Positions 55,877 through 64,000 of a stretch of DNA of 64,000 nt are shown here, piece after piece. Below the pieces are notes generated by a model. It ran no database searches and was not told where the DNA came from. It saw nothing but the letters and a program-made list of their open reading frames with translations. Position numbers and translations under genes: made by a program. How positions within the stretch are numbered: position 1 is the first letter of the stretch; every line of letters starts with the position of its first letter. The stretch spans positions 62,001 through 126,000 of the forward strand of contig NZ_VUOS01000026.1 in assembly GCF_009829325.1 (NCBI RefSeq). The letters are read 5' to 3'. This stretch comes from Nocardia sp. CY41 (GTDB lineage Bacteria; Actinomycetota; Actinomycetes; Mycobacteriales; Mycobacteriaceae).

Positions 55877-56632
55877 ATGAGCCGAATCAAGGCCGAACCG
55901 ATCGTTTCCACAGACGTCTCAGCAGGTTACGCCGACCGCCAGAGCGCCACGAACAGCCCGCTGACCCGGTCTGCGATGCTGGTGGCCGCGCTCGAGATCA
56001 TCGATCGCGAGAGTGTCGAGCACCTGTCGATGCGGCGCCTCGGCCAGGCGCTCGGCCGCGATCCGATGGTGCTGTACCGGCACGCGGCCAACAAAGCCGC
56101 ACTCCTCGACGGTGTCGCCGAGATAGTGCTCGAACAGCTGACTGTCGAGCCCGCCGACCCCGACTGGCGCCGTCAACTGCGCATCATCGCCCGCGACTTC
56201 CGACGGCTGGCCGTAGCCCACCCGAACGTGGTTCCCTTGTTGGTCACCCACCCGCTGTCCACTCCGCTCGGACTGCGGCCACTCGGCACCCTGCGGCCGC
56301 TGCAACGAACTTTGGAGCTGCTCGTCCGAGCCGACTTCAGCAGGACCGACGCCTTGCACATCTACCGGGCGCTGTTCGGATTCCTCTACGGCCACGTCCT
56401 CAACGAACTCCAGGAAATCGTCGAACGTCCTGAAGAGGCCACCGACCTGCTGCGTCTGGGGCTGCACCGCCTGCCGATCGGCGAGTTTCCCTTGCTTCGC
56501 GGTCTCGCCTCGGATCTGGCCGCTTACGACGGCGCGGCCGAGCTCGAACGCGGCCTGGACATCCTGATCAGCGGTCTCACCGAGACCTTGAATCCGGCCG
56601 CGGCGCGGCCGAGATGGGAGCGTCGGACATGA
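55877..56632 (+). CDS. TetR-family regulator with tetracycline-repressor-like C-terminus (paralogue 1)
   Basis: 251 aa. N-terminal helix-turn-helix SAMLVAALEIIDRESVEHLSMRRLGQALGRDPMVLYRHAANKAALLDGV, then a TetR_C-type ligand-binding core (FGFLYGHVLNELQEIVERPEE). It is clearly paralogous to the regulator at 57051-57770: the stretch around DALHIYRA through HRLPIG is nearly identical. It overlaps the DUF5994 gene by 4 nt. It probably represses itself and the divergent CsbD-like/desaturase genes through the operator upstream. Confidence 0.85.
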   Translation: MSRIKAEPIVSTDVSAGYADRQSATNSPLTRSAMLVAALEIIDRESVEHLSMRRLGQALGRDPMVLYRHAANKAALLDGVAEIVLEQLTVEPADPDWRRQLRIIARDFRRLAVAHPNVVPLLVTHPLSTPLGLRPLGTLRPLQRTLELLVRADFSRTDALHIYRALFGFLYGHVLNELQEIVERPEEATDLLRLGLHRLPIGEFPLLRGLASDLAAYDGAAELERGLDILISGLTETLNPAAARPRWERRT

Positions 56633-57039
56633 CGCTACAACTGAGCAAAATCGCCCCGAGGCGGCAGATACCGTCCGTCCATCGACTGCGATGCCAGTTC
56701 GACACAGCGGGCGCCGTCGGGGTGTGGCAGCCGTACGGCAGCGACCTCGTGGCCGAGCTGCCAGATCTGCTCGCGGTACTCGGGGATCGGCTCGGCCCGA
56801 TCCATCGAGTGATCTATCACCTCGACGAATGGACCATCGCACCGGGCAAACTCGCCAACGCTGGGCGACAGGTACGGCTGGACGGCTACCGGCACAAGCC
56901 CGCGCAGACCATCGATGTCCTCGGGGTCGGCGGCGGCAGACTCACCGTGCGAGTCGACCTTCCGTCCACCGATGATGCCGAAACGATTGCCGCACAGCAA
57001 TGTTGGGATTCCGAAGGCGGTTCCCTCGAGGCGGGCTGA
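56629..57039 (+). CDS. DUF5994 family protein (copy 1)
   Basis: 136 aa from an ATG overlapping the TetR stop by 4 nt. DUF5994 pattern: GVWQPYGSDLVAELPDLLAVLGDRLGPIHRVIYHL, then GRQVRLDGYRHKPAQTIDVLG and LTVRVDLPSTDDAE. The family is small, actinobacterial and of unknown role. In this copy the GAWWPRS motif has become GVWQPYGS. Linked to a TetR regulator as are the two other copies below. Confidence 0.75.
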   Translation: MTLQLSKIAPRRQIPSVHRLRCQFDTAGAVGVWQPYGSDLVAELPDLLAVLGDRLGPIHRVIYHLDEWTIAPGKLANAGRQVRLDGYRHKPAQTIDVLGVGGGRLTVRVDLPSTDDAETIAAQQCWDSEGGSLEAG

Positions 57040-57050
57040 GCCACACGTCA

Positions 57051-57770
57051 TCAGCCGGGACCCGGCAGCGTGGCGCTGAGCCCGGTGAGCAGGATGTCCA
57101 GACCGCGTTCGAGCTCGGCCGCGCCGTCGTAGGCGGCCAGGACCGGCGCAAGTGCACGCAGCAACGGGAACTGCCCGATCGGTAGGCGGTGCAGCCCGAG
57201 CCGCAGCACGTCGTCGGTCTCCTCGGGACGCTCCACGATCTCCTGCAACTCGTTCAGAACGTGCCCGTAGAGGAACCCGAACACCGCACGGTAGATGTGC
57301 AACGCGTCGGTGCCGGAAAACCCGGCGCGAGTGAGCAACTGGAGGATGTCTTCCAGCGGGCGGACCACCGCATAGGGGCGCAACCCCAATGGTGTGGCCA
57401 GCGGCCGGGTTACCAGCAGCGGCACCACCCGCGGATGGGCCAGAGCCAGCCGGCGAAAATCGCGGGCGACCGCCCGCAACTGCGCCGCCCAGTCCGGGTC
57501 GGCGGCGTCGACCGCCAGCTGTGCGAACACGATCTCGGCCACACCATCCAGCACAGCCGCCTTGTTCGGCACGTGCCGGTAGATCACCATCGGATCGCGC
57601 TCCACCGCCTCGGCCAGCCGGCGCATCGACAACCCGTCGACCCCATCGCGATCGATGATCTCGAGCGCCGCGGCCAGCACGGCCGCCCTGGTGACCGGAC
57701 CGCTGCCCCCGCCGGTTCTCGCGCGAACCGGCCGCCGGTTCGGAACTTCGGCCATCTCGGATGCCTCCAT
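57051..57770 (-). CDS. TetR-family regulator (paralogue 2)
   Basis: 239 aa from the ATG at 57770 (an ATG at 57755 with GGAGG upstream is also possible). Helix-turn-helix AAVLAAALEIIDRDGVDGLSMRRLAEAVERDPMVIYRHVPNKAAVLDGV and the same TetR_C body as paralogue 1 (HIYRAVFGFLYGHVLNELQEIVERPEE). The two genes converge on the DUF5994 gene between them. The upstream operator overlaps the promoter of the divergent DUF5994 pair, so repression of that pair is likely. Confidence 0.85.
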   Translation of the reverse strand: MEASEMAEVPNRRPVRARTGGGSGPVTRAAVLAAALEIIDRDGVDGLSMRRLAEAVERDPMVIYRHVPNKAAVLDGVAEIVFAQLAVDAADPDWAAQLRAVARDFRRLALAHPRVVPLLVTRPLATPLGLRPYAVVRPLEDILQLLTRAGFSGTDALHIYRAVFGFLYGHVLNELQEIVERPEETDDVLRLGLHRLPIGQFPLLRALAPVLAAYDGAAELERGLDILLTGLSATLPGPG

Positions 57771-57801
57771 CGTCCTCGCGATCTCCGATGAAGTTACGAG
57801 T

Positions 57802-57844
57802 GTAGACCTACAACGTTGACATAACGAGGGAAACGGCGTGTACT
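57802..57844 (+). promoter_or_regulatory. TetR operator candidate 2 overlapping a promoter
   Basis: GTAGACCTACAACGTTGAC (57802-57820) matches operator 1 at 16 of 19 positions. TTGACA (57816-57821) and TGTACT (57839-57844), spaced 17 nt, form a plausible housekeeping promoter for the DUF5994 pair; the operator covers the -35. Confidence 0.65.
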
Positions 57845-58055
57845 GGACACATACACGGCGACTATCCGGTCTGCACGTCGCCGATCCGGACCGAAGCAGG
57901 TATCCGCTCACGCTCATGCTCGCGGCACCAACGGCCACTCGATCCGCGGGCAACGCCACCCCCCCGGCCGCGGCCGCATGGTCATACGCGCGGCCCCGGC
58001 GACCACCCACGCCACGGCGCGACCATGCGCGAACAACGCCTCGAGAGGACGCGAA

Positions 58056-58517
58056 ATGCGATTCCACAGAAACAACAGCACCACCATGACGCCCGAACAA
58101 ATGCGCCCGCAGTACGCCCGCCATCGCGTTCCGCCCGACTACACACCCCGCTTGAGGTTGAAGCCGAAAGCCGACCGCGGCGGATACCTCGACGGCGCGT
58201 GGTGGCCGCGATCGCGCGAACTCACCGCCGAACTGCCAGACCTCCTCGCCGTCCTGACCGTCCGACTCGGCCCCATCTGGCGAGTCGTCTACGACCCCGC
58301 GTGCTGGTCGGACACGCCCCGGCAGACGACCGTCAACGGTCACACCGTCCGGCTCGATCCCTACCCCTTCGAACTGTGGAACACGATGTACGTCTTCGGC
58401 CGCGACCGCGACCTGATCGTGCTCCGCGTAATCCCATCGTCCACCGCCGACGACACCGCGCACACGGCCCTGATGGCCGCCGTCACCCCCGCATCAGCAA
58501 CCCTCAGATCCCGATGA
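58056..58517 (+). CDS. DUF5994 family protein (copy 2)
   Basis: 153 aa from the ATG at 58056, preceded by GAGAGGAC. The family motif LDGAWWPRSRELTAELPDLL is intact, followed by RLGPIWRVVYDP, GHTVRLDPYPF and VLRVIPSST. About 45 N-terminal residues are Arg/Pro-rich; an ATG at 58086 is an alternative start. Leads a pair with copy 3 and is probably under TetR control. Confidence 0.75.
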   Translation: MRFHRNNSTTMTPEQMRPQYARHRVPPDYTPRLRLKPKADRGGYLDGAWWPRSRELTAELPDLLAVLTVRLGPIWRVVYDPACWSDTPRQTTVNGHTVRLDPYPFELWNTMYVFGRDRDLIVLRVIPSSTADDTAHTALMAAVTPASATLRSR

Positions 58518-58531
58518 GCGGAGGAACAGAC

Positions 58532-58990
58532 ATGCCCCGAACCGTTCGACAACGCCCGATCACCAACCACCACGACATGAGCCGTAAGACCGGCCCGCCC
58601 GAACCCGACCGGCAACCCTTCCGAACACCGACCCGCACCCCACGCCTCCTACTCCGTGAACCCGGCACCGGCTCCGAGCGCGTCGACGGCGCTTGGTGGC
58701 CATGGACGAACAACCTCACCGCCGAACTGCACGACCTGATCAGCGCCCTCACCCCACGCCTCGGCCCCACCGCTCGCGTCAGCTTCGACTGGAACGCGGT
58801 CAGTCTCAGCCAACGCCGCATCGACAACCCGGACGGCGTCGAAGTACACGGACCCGATACCGGTCAACCACCCGGCGCCATGCACCTGCTCGGCACGACC
58901 GACGCCCAGCTGACTCTGCTCGTCATCCCCGCCGACACCCCACCCGACCAAGCAGACGACCAGATGCGGCGTGCGTCAGGGCAATACTGA
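58532..58990 (+). CDS. DUF5994 family protein (copy 3)
   Basis: 152 aa from the ATG after GGAGG, 14 nt behind copy 2. Motif VDGAWWPWTNNLTAELHDLI, then PRLGPTARVSFDW and LTLLVIPADTPPDQADDQM. The N-terminal 45 residues are basic and Pro-rich. Less conserved than copy 2. Confidence 0.72.
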   Translation: MPRTVRQRPITNHHDMSRKTGPPEPDRQPFRTPTRTPRLLLREPGTGSERVDGAWWPWTNNLTAELHDLISALTPRLGPTARVSFDWNAVSLSQRRIDNPDGVEVHGPDTGQPPGAMHLLGTTDAQLTLLVIPADTPPDQADDQMRRASGQY

Positions 58991-59131
58991 ATGCAAACCC
59001 GCGGTTACGGGATATGCCGGAAAGGGGCAAACAGAGGCCAGGCCGCAGCACGAATCACCTTCGGTCAGAACATGATTTCGCTAAGCGTCAGATTTTTCAG
59101 ATCTGGACCCATGTGCCGCGACCGCGCGGAG

Positions 59132-59815
59132 TCACAGGAGGTCTGCGACTTCCTTCGCGGTCCCTTTCGCTGATCCGGGGTTCTGCCCGGTCACGAGATT
59201 CCCGTCGACCACCGCGTGGGGGACGAACGGCAGCTTGGCCTTCTCGTAGCGGGCGCCGCGCTTCTTCACCTCGTCCTCGGCGTTGTAGGGCACGAGCTTG
59301 TCCACTCGGGCGAGGACTTCCTCCTGCCAGGCGAACCCGGTGAGCCTGCGTCCGGCGACGAGGTACGTGCCGTCGGAGAGCTTCGTATTGAGCAAGCCGC
59401 AGTAGCCGTGGCAGACCGAGGATACGATACCTCCGCGTTCGTAGATCTCCCGGGTGATGCGCTGCAGGCCCTCGCTGTCGGGGAAGTCGTACATCACCCC
59501 ATGCCCGCCGGTGAAGTAGATGGCGTCGTAGTCGGCCGAGTCGATCCGGTCGGGGCTCGCGGAGTTCTCCAGCAGCGCCATCCGCGCCGGATCGGCCCGC
59601 CACGCCTTCGCGGTCTTGTCGTAGCTGGGGAACTTCAGCGACCGCGGTTCCAAGGGAGCGAGGCCGCCCGCCGGACTGACGATGGTCTGCTCGAATCCGT
59701 GCTCCTCGAAGACATGCCAGGCGTGGGTGAGCTCCGACAACCACAGTCCGGTCGGGTGGGACGGGTCGTCGAAGTGGCCGACGTTGGTGACGACGTTCAA
59801 GATGCGCTTGGTCAT
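59132..59815 (-). CDS. DJ-1/PfpI family protein (Hsp31-like)
   Basis: 227 aa. Class I glutamine-amidotransferase-like fold: DPSHPTGLWLSELTHAW opening with the acidic residue region, DYDAIYFTGGHGVMYDFPDS, and the nucleophile elbow SSVCHGYCGL with the cysteine near residue 127. The pattern fits the Hsp31/glyoxalase III branch, which converts methylglyoxal to lactate or acts as a holding chaperone. AAGGAAG precedes the ATG. It lies just downstream of the truncated aldehyde dehydrogenase in the same direction. Confidence 0.85.
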   Translation of the reverse strand: MTKRILNVVTNVGHFDDPSHPTGLWLSELTHAWHVFEEHGFEQTIVSPAGGLAPLEPRSLKFPSYDKTAKAWRADPARMALLENSASPDRIDSADYDAIYFTGGHGVMYDFPDSEGLQRITREIYERGGIVSSVCHGYCGLLNTKLSDGTYLVAGRRLTGFAWQEEVLARVDKLVPYNAEDEVKKRGARYEKAKLPFVPHAVVDGNLVTGQNPGSAKGTAKEVADLL

Positions 59816-59887
59816 GCGTGATCTTCCTTCGTGCGTCGTTGGTCTACTTCTCCACGTGGTCTCATCATTGGTACGCACTCGGTCGAT

Positions 59888-60691
59888 TCAGTGCGCACCC
59901 ACCCGTCGCAATGTCCAGAGTGCGCGGGTCAGGATTCGGGACCACCGGTCATGGGTGACACCGCGCGGCGGGCTGAAACCTTGCAGGCGCTGCTGCGCGA
60001 CGGTCTGGGGTTCGGTGTACTTCAGCAGCCCGTCGGCGCCGTGCCTGCGACCGAGTCCGGAGTCGCCCATGCCGCCCATGGGAGCGTCGATGCTGCCCCA
60101 GGCGGCGGCGAAGGCTTCGTGGACGTTGACGGTGCCTGCGCGCAACCGAGCCGCGACTGCCCGGCCCCGGGCCCCGTTGCGGGACCAGACTCCAGTATTG
60201 AGGCCGTACGGGGTGGCGTTCGCCATGGTGATTGCCTCCCCTACGTCCCCGTAGGGGTAGATCGAGACCACAGGGCCGAAGGTTTCCTGGGCGAACACCG
60301 TCATCTCCGGCGTGACGTCGGCCAGGATCGTCGGTTCGTGGAACAAGGGACCCAGGTCCGGCCGCACACGGCCGCCCGCGAGGACGGTCGCACCCTTCGT
60401 GACGGCATCGGCCACATGCGCAGTGACCGTCTCGAACTGCGCGGGGGTGGTCAGCGAACCCACGTCGACGGAGAAGTCGTACGCGGCGCCCAAGCGCAGC
60501 TTGCGCGTGCGCGCCACGAAGTGCGCGACGAACTCGTCGTAGATCTGCTCAGCGACGTACAGGCGCTCGATGGACACGCACAGCTGACCCGCCGACGGGA
60601 AGCAGGCGGCGACGGCCCCCGCGGTCGCCTTCTCGATGTCGGCGTCCAGGAGGACGATCATCGTGTTCTTTCCGCCGAGTTCCAGTGATGG
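59888..60691 (-). pseudogene. aldehyde dehydrogenase (GabD2-like), N-terminally truncated
   Basis: The frame reads from LELGGKN (near 60690) through the catalytic-cysteine region SAGQLCVSIERLYV, EETFGPVV-like AQETFGPVVSIY, NATPYGLNTGVW, and the C-terminal GGMGDSGLGRRHG. About 250 N-terminal residues (most of the NAD-binding domain) are missing; upstream of GPSLELGG the sequence is unrelated. It resembles succinate-semialdehyde dehydrogenase GabD2. Without the NAD-binding domain the product cannot work, so a deletion has occurred here. The 5' boundary is approximate. Confidence 0.8.
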
Positions 60692-60806
60692 ACCGGCATA
60701 TGGAGGGCGTTCTGACCCTCGGTCATGACATCGAGCCGGTCTTCAGCGGCCTGAGCGAGCGGAGCGTGAACCGATCGGCCGAGCCGCGGCGGTTACGATC
60801 CGGTTC

Positions 60807-61568
60807 ATGGCGGAGATCAGGAGTGAGCGGCGGGACAAGGTCGCGGTCATCACCGTGCACGATCCGGATCGGCGTAACGCGTTGACACCGGCGTTGTCCG
60901 AACAACTCGCCGCCGCGGTGGCCGAGGCGGAGCGCGATACCGGGGTGCACGCCGTGATCGTCACGGGAACCCCGCCCGCATTCTGCGCGGGCGCCGATCT
61001 GAGCGCACTCGGTGCGGCCCGAGAGGAGGGTCTGCGGGTGATCTACGACGGCTTCCTGGCGGTCGCGCGCTGTGCACTGCCCACCATCGCGGCGGTCGGC
61101 GGCGCCGCGGTCGGAGCGGGACTCAACCTGGCGCTGGCCGCAGATATCCGGATCGCCGGGCCACGCGCCCGGTTCGACGCGCGGTTCCTGCGGCTGGGCC
61201 TCCATCCCGGCGGCGGGATGACCTGGATGCTGCAACACGCCGTAGGGCGGCAACGGGCCGTCGCGATGACGCTGTTCGGGGAGATCCTCGGTGCCGAGGC
61301 CGCACTCGACGCCGGATTGGCGCACCGGGTGATCGACGGCGATCACGACGCGCTGCTCGCCGGAGCGCTCGACTTCGCCGCGGGCGCCGCCGAAGCGCCG
61401 CGCGAGCTGCTCCTCACCACCAAGCGCACCATGCGCCGCACCGCGAACCTCGACGCCCACGCCGACGCCGTCGACGCGGAGATCGTGCCTCAGGTCGCGT
61501 CCCTCGAATCTCCCGAGTTCACCGCGCGACTGGCGGCGAAGAAGGCCGAGATCGGCCGTCCTCGGTGA
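60807..61568 (+). CDS. enoyl-CoA hydratase/isomerase-family protein (EchA16-like), probably non-hydratase
   Basis: 253 aa with the crotonase fold: HDPDRRNALTPALSE, oxyanion-hole residues in FCAGADLSALG and GGAAVGAGLNLALAADIRIA. The segment FDARFLRLGLHPGGGMTWML aligns with the hydratase catalytic region, but the two glutamates (E144 and E164 in rat mitochondrial hydratase) appear as Phe and Ala. It reads like the mycobacterial EchA16 subgroup. It may bind acyl-CoA or do another crotonase reaction. It stands alone; upstream is the aldehyde dehydrogenase scar. Confidence 0.82.
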   Translation: MAEIRSERRDKVAVITVHDPDRRNALTPALSEQLAAAVAEAERDTGVHAVIVTGTPPAFCAGADLSALGAAREEGLRVIYDGFLAVARCALPTIAAVGGAAVGAGLNLALAADIRIAGPRARFDARFLRLGLHPGGGMTWMLQHAVGRQRAVAMTLFGEILGAEAALDAGLAHRVIDGDHDALLAGALDFAAGAAEAPRELLLTTKRTMRRTANLDAHADAVDAEIVPQVASLESPEFTARLAAKKAEIGRPR

Positions 61569-61999
61569 GCGGCGACCTCTGACCCCGCGAACACCCCTGA
61601 TCGGCGCCGGGAACGGTGCGAAGCGTCCATACGGCGACCGCACTTGCCGCTGCGCGCCTTGCCCACCTCGCGCAGCCCGCGAGATCGGCCAAGGCCCGGC
61701 ATGGTGGCGCGATCAGGCTCCCGACGCACTTCGCCGGAGTGGCACACCCTGCCGCTATCGGTCGACTCGAAACGGCATCTGTCTCGCGGCGGTGTAGCGA
61801 CGTCGGATGCTGCCCGGATTCGACGCTTCCGGGCGAATGCGGTTTGGCATCGGCAGCCTGGGGTAGCCGCTCCGAGACCGCACAGGACTCGCGCAGCCGC
61901 GTTCCTTTGCGACCGATATCCCGTGTCCGCGAGACCGCAGGCACGGCGCATTTTTCGAGCGCGCAAGACCCTCGACGACGGAGAGCGAGAGGAGGGCTC
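61569..61999. other. gene-free gap before the SRPBCC gene
   Basis: 431 nt. No convincing frame on either strand. It should contain the promoter of the SRPBCC-dehydrogenase pair. I see no strong dyad; a GGAGGG ribosome-binding site lies at its 3' end. Confidence 0.4.
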
Positions 62000-62521
62000 A
62001 TGCACTACATCGATGACACCAAACACCTGCTGAGCGATCTGGTGGGACGGGTGATCGAGTCGGCGAGCAGCTACTCGAGCAGTCAAACGGTGACGATCGC
62101 GCGTCCGCGCGCCGAAGTCCAGCAATTCTGGCGCGACCCGGCGAAGCTGTCCGAGGTGCTTGGCGACGTCGCCGAGGTGCGGACGACGGAACCGTCGACC
62201 TACGAGTGGACCTTGCAGTCGGGCACCGACGGCCGCACGACCTGGAAGACCACGCTGCGCGAGGACGAAGGGCACCTCCGGTTCGTCGGCTCGGCCGGGG
62301 AAGACGCCGCGTCCGCCCAAGGTCTCGAGATCGAACTGAGCTTCCGGGACGCGCCGCAGGACCTCGGCACGGAGGTGACGATGCGGGCGCGCACCCCGCT
62401 GCCCGACCTGCTGACCGGTGCGGCGATGTTCACCGCTCTCTACCGGGCCCGAGCCCGCCTGCAGACCGGCGAGATACCCACCCTGGCCCACAATCCGAGC
62501 GCCCGCTCTTCCGCTCGGTGA
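62000..62521 (+). CDS. SRPBCC (polyketide cyclase/dehydrase-like) protein
   Basis: 173 aa from the ATG after GGAGGG. START/SRPBCC features: SSSQTVTIARPRAEVQQFWRDPAKLSEVLGDV, strands with YEWTLQSGTDG and TWKTTLREDEGHLRFVG, and a long C-terminal helix (LLTGAAMFTALYRARARLQTGEIP). Ligand unknown; such proteins bind hydrophobic molecules or act as membrane-stress factors. It is 12 nt upstream of the zinc dehydrogenase gene, so they are co-transcribed. Confidence 0.78.
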   Translation: MHYIDDTKHLLSDLVGRVIESASSYSSSQTVTIARPRAEVQQFWRDPAKLSEVLGDVAEVRTTEPSTYEWTLQSGTDGRTTWKTTLREDEGHLRFVGSAGEDAASAQGLEIELSFRDAPQDLGTEVTMRARTPLPDLLTGAAMFTALYRARARLQTGEIPTLAHNPSARSSAR

Positions 62522-62533
62522 ACAGGAGGCGAC

Positions 62534-63703
62534 ATGCAAGCGCTCTGCTGGAACGGCGTCAACGATCTGGCCGTGGAGACCGTCCCCGACCCGGGGCTGG
62601 TCAATCCGCACGATGTCATCGTGCAGGTTCGTCTGACCACCACCTGCGGGTCCGACCTACATTTCATCGACGGATACCTGCCGGGAATGCGGGAAGGTGA
62701 CGTCTTCGGACACGAATTCATGGGCGAAGTCGTCGAAATCGGCGCCGAAGTCACTTCGACAAAGGTGGGCGATCGCGTCGTCGTCCCGTCGTTCATCGGG
62801 TGCTCCTCGTGCTGGTATTGCGACCACGAACTGTATTCGCTCTGCGACACGACCAATCCCAACAGCGCCCTGCAACAACCGCTATTCGGTTATCCCACCG
62901 GCGGCATCTACGGCTACACCCACCCCTTCGGCGGCTATCAGGGGTCCCACGCGCAATATGTCCGCGTCCCGTTCGGCGACGTCAACTGTTTCCGGATTCC
63001 GGAAGGCGTTACCGACGAACAGGCATTGTTCTTGTCCGATGCGGTGCCGACGGGCTTGATGGGCGCCGAATTCTGTGACATCCACCCGGGTGACACCGTC
63101 GCGGTCTGGGGCAGCGGTGGCGTCGGCTTGATGGCCGGGCACACCGCCCGCTTGCTCGGCGCCGACCGCGTTTTCGTCATCGACCGTTTTCCCGAGCGGT
63201 TGAGCGTGGCGAGTGAGCAGTTCGGTGCGGAAACGATCAACTACACCGCGGTCGACAGCGTCCAGGAGACCCTGCGCGAGAGCACCGGTGGCCGGGGCCC
63301 TGACGCCTGCATCGAAGCCGTCGGAATGGAAGGACACGGCACCGGACTCCAGCAGTTCTACGATCGAGCCAAACAGCTGCTCCGGCTCGAATCCGATCGT
63401 GCGACGCCACTGCGCGAAGCGATTCTCGCGTGCCGGAAGGGTGGCGTCGTCTCGGTGCTCGGCATCTACGGTCTGACCGACAAATTCCCCATGGGCGTGG
63501 TGACCAACAAAGGCCTCACCATTCGCACCGCACAACAATACGGCCAGCGGTTCGTGCCCCGGATGTTCGATTACATTCAGCAGGGCGACCTCGACCCGTC
63601 CTATCTGATCACCCACGACATGCCGCTCACCGATGCGGTGTATGGCTACGACATCTTCAAGCACAAGAAGGAAGGGTGCATCCGTTCGGTGTTCCGGCCT
63701 TGA
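62534..63703 (+). CDS. zinc-dependent alcohol/formaldehyde dehydrogenase-like protein
   Basis: 389 aa, medium-chain dehydrogenase/reductase. The catalytic zinc site CGSDLHFIDG...GHEFMGEV and the structural zinc cysteines (CSSCWYCDHELYSLC) are complete. The NAD-binding fold has VWGSGGVGLMAGHTARLLGA. The C-terminal half (NKGLTIRTAQQYGQRFVP) fits glutathione-independent formaldehyde-dehydrogenase-like members of Actinobacteria. GGAGG precedes the ATG. Confidence 0.88.
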   Translation: MQALCWNGVNDLAVETVPDPGLVNPHDVIVQVRLTTTCGSDLHFIDGYLPGMREGDVFGHEFMGEVVEIGAEVTSTKVGDRVVVPSFIGCSSCWYCDHELYSLCDTTNPNSALQQPLFGYPTGGIYGYTHPFGGYQGSHAQYVRVPFGDVNCFRIPEGVTDEQALFLSDAVPTGLMGAEFCDIHPGDTVAVWGSGGVGLMAGHTARLLGADRVFVIDRFPERLSVASEQFGAETINYTAVDSVQETLRESTGGRGPDACIEAVGMEGHGTGLQQFYDRAKQLLRLESDRATPLREAILACRKGGVVSVLGIYGLTDKFPMGVVTNKGLTIRTAQQYGQRFVPRMFDYIQQGDLDPSYLITHDMPLTDAVYGYDIFKHKKEGCIRSVFRP

Positions 63704-64000
63704 TGCCGAGTTCCGGACGGCAGGAACAGGGCACCCGCCGGGCTCGGCTGGCACGGTTTCCGCATGTTCCGTGGAGCGAGCGAGGCGCTGTGGCCGGCCG
63801 ATGCGTCCGGCACGTGATCGCCACTTGTCGCCGCTGTGCCGCGGTCATGGGCCGGGAAAGCCCGCGGTGGACCGCGCACCGATCCCCGCCCATGACCGGC
63901 ATCGCACCCTACCCGGGAGCGGTTTCAGCGGCCGCTGGACCGCTCGTGCGGTCCGGCAACTCGATCCGCCGTGCGGCACCCTGGAGATCGAATCCGCGCA
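63704..64000. other. window end, no gene seen
   Basis: 297 nt after the zinc dehydrogenase. High G+C, no credible frame, no strong hairpin. A gene may start beyond the window. Confidence 0.4.

Noticed and set aside
1..64000. CRISPR arrays, rRNA genes, insertion-sequence transposases and prophage structural genes
   Set aside because: I saw no spaced direct repeats, no rRNA signatures and no DDE transposase or capsid/tail proteins. I cannot exclude short or degenerate copies by eye.

Overview
The window is high-GC actinobacterial DNA. Frequent GTG starts, 4-nt ATGA/GTGA overlaps, a rifampicin monooxygenase with a rifamycin-associated palindrome, DUF4328, DUF5994 and mycobacterial-style EchA, GabD2 and desaturase genes point to Nocardia or a close relative. 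This is inference from gene content; no database was searched.

Region A (1-11.0 kb) looks like a defence island. It has the C-terminal part of an SMC/Rad50-like ATPase with a four-cysteine cluster (cut by the window edge), a stretch of small or decayed ORFs, a 785-aa protein that reads as a catalytically degenerate HsdM/HsdS-like body with a C-terminal HEPN-like motif, and a complete type I restriction-modification operon (hsdM-hsdS-hsdR, minus strand).

Region B (11.3-18.0 kb) is a compact cassette. A five-gene minus-strand operon encodes a 59-aa protein, a DUF4254 protein, a short ThiC-like radical SAM protein with an altered cysteine motif, a nucleotidyltransferase-fold protein and a GalE-like epimerase. 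Divergent from it are an XRE/TPR regulator and a translationally coupled APH-like kinase. It looks like an uncharacterised small-molecule pathway.

Region C (18.1-26.5 kb) is a decayed integrative or conjugative element. It has a MobF relaxase-helicase broken by a one-base frameshift, a VanZ-like protein and a large serine recombinase interrupted by one in-frame TGA. The recombinase ends 6 nt from a tRNA-Leu(GAG) gene. Regions A and B may be its cargo; no second attachment site is visible.

Region D (26.5-43.8 kb) is more chromosomal. It holds rox with its palindrome, a SnoaL-like protein, a VOC-MerR operon with a MerR-type operator, a secreted HNH-like protein coupled to a possible immunity protein, a tandem-duplicated DUF4328 membrane protein, a solute-binding lipoprotein divergent from a histone-deacetylase-family enzyme, a GT87 glycosyltransferase, a class II glutamine amidotransferase, the molybdate operon (HTH-TOBE regulator, modABC) and a PucR-family regulator.

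Region E (43.9-64 kb) starts with a complete 2-oxoacid (pyruvate or acetoin) dehydrogenase operon (E3, E1alpha, E1beta, E2). DUF1801, a second VOC protein, a LuxR/NB-ARC regulator and a permuted-NlpC/P60-like protein follow. Next come an MFS remnant beside a fatty-acid desaturase, and two paralogous TetR genes with three DUF5994 genes and related operators. The window ends with a DJ-1/PfpI protein, an N-terminally truncated GabD2-like pseudogene, an EchA paralogue lacking both usual glutamates, and an SRPBCC-zinc dehydrogenase pair.
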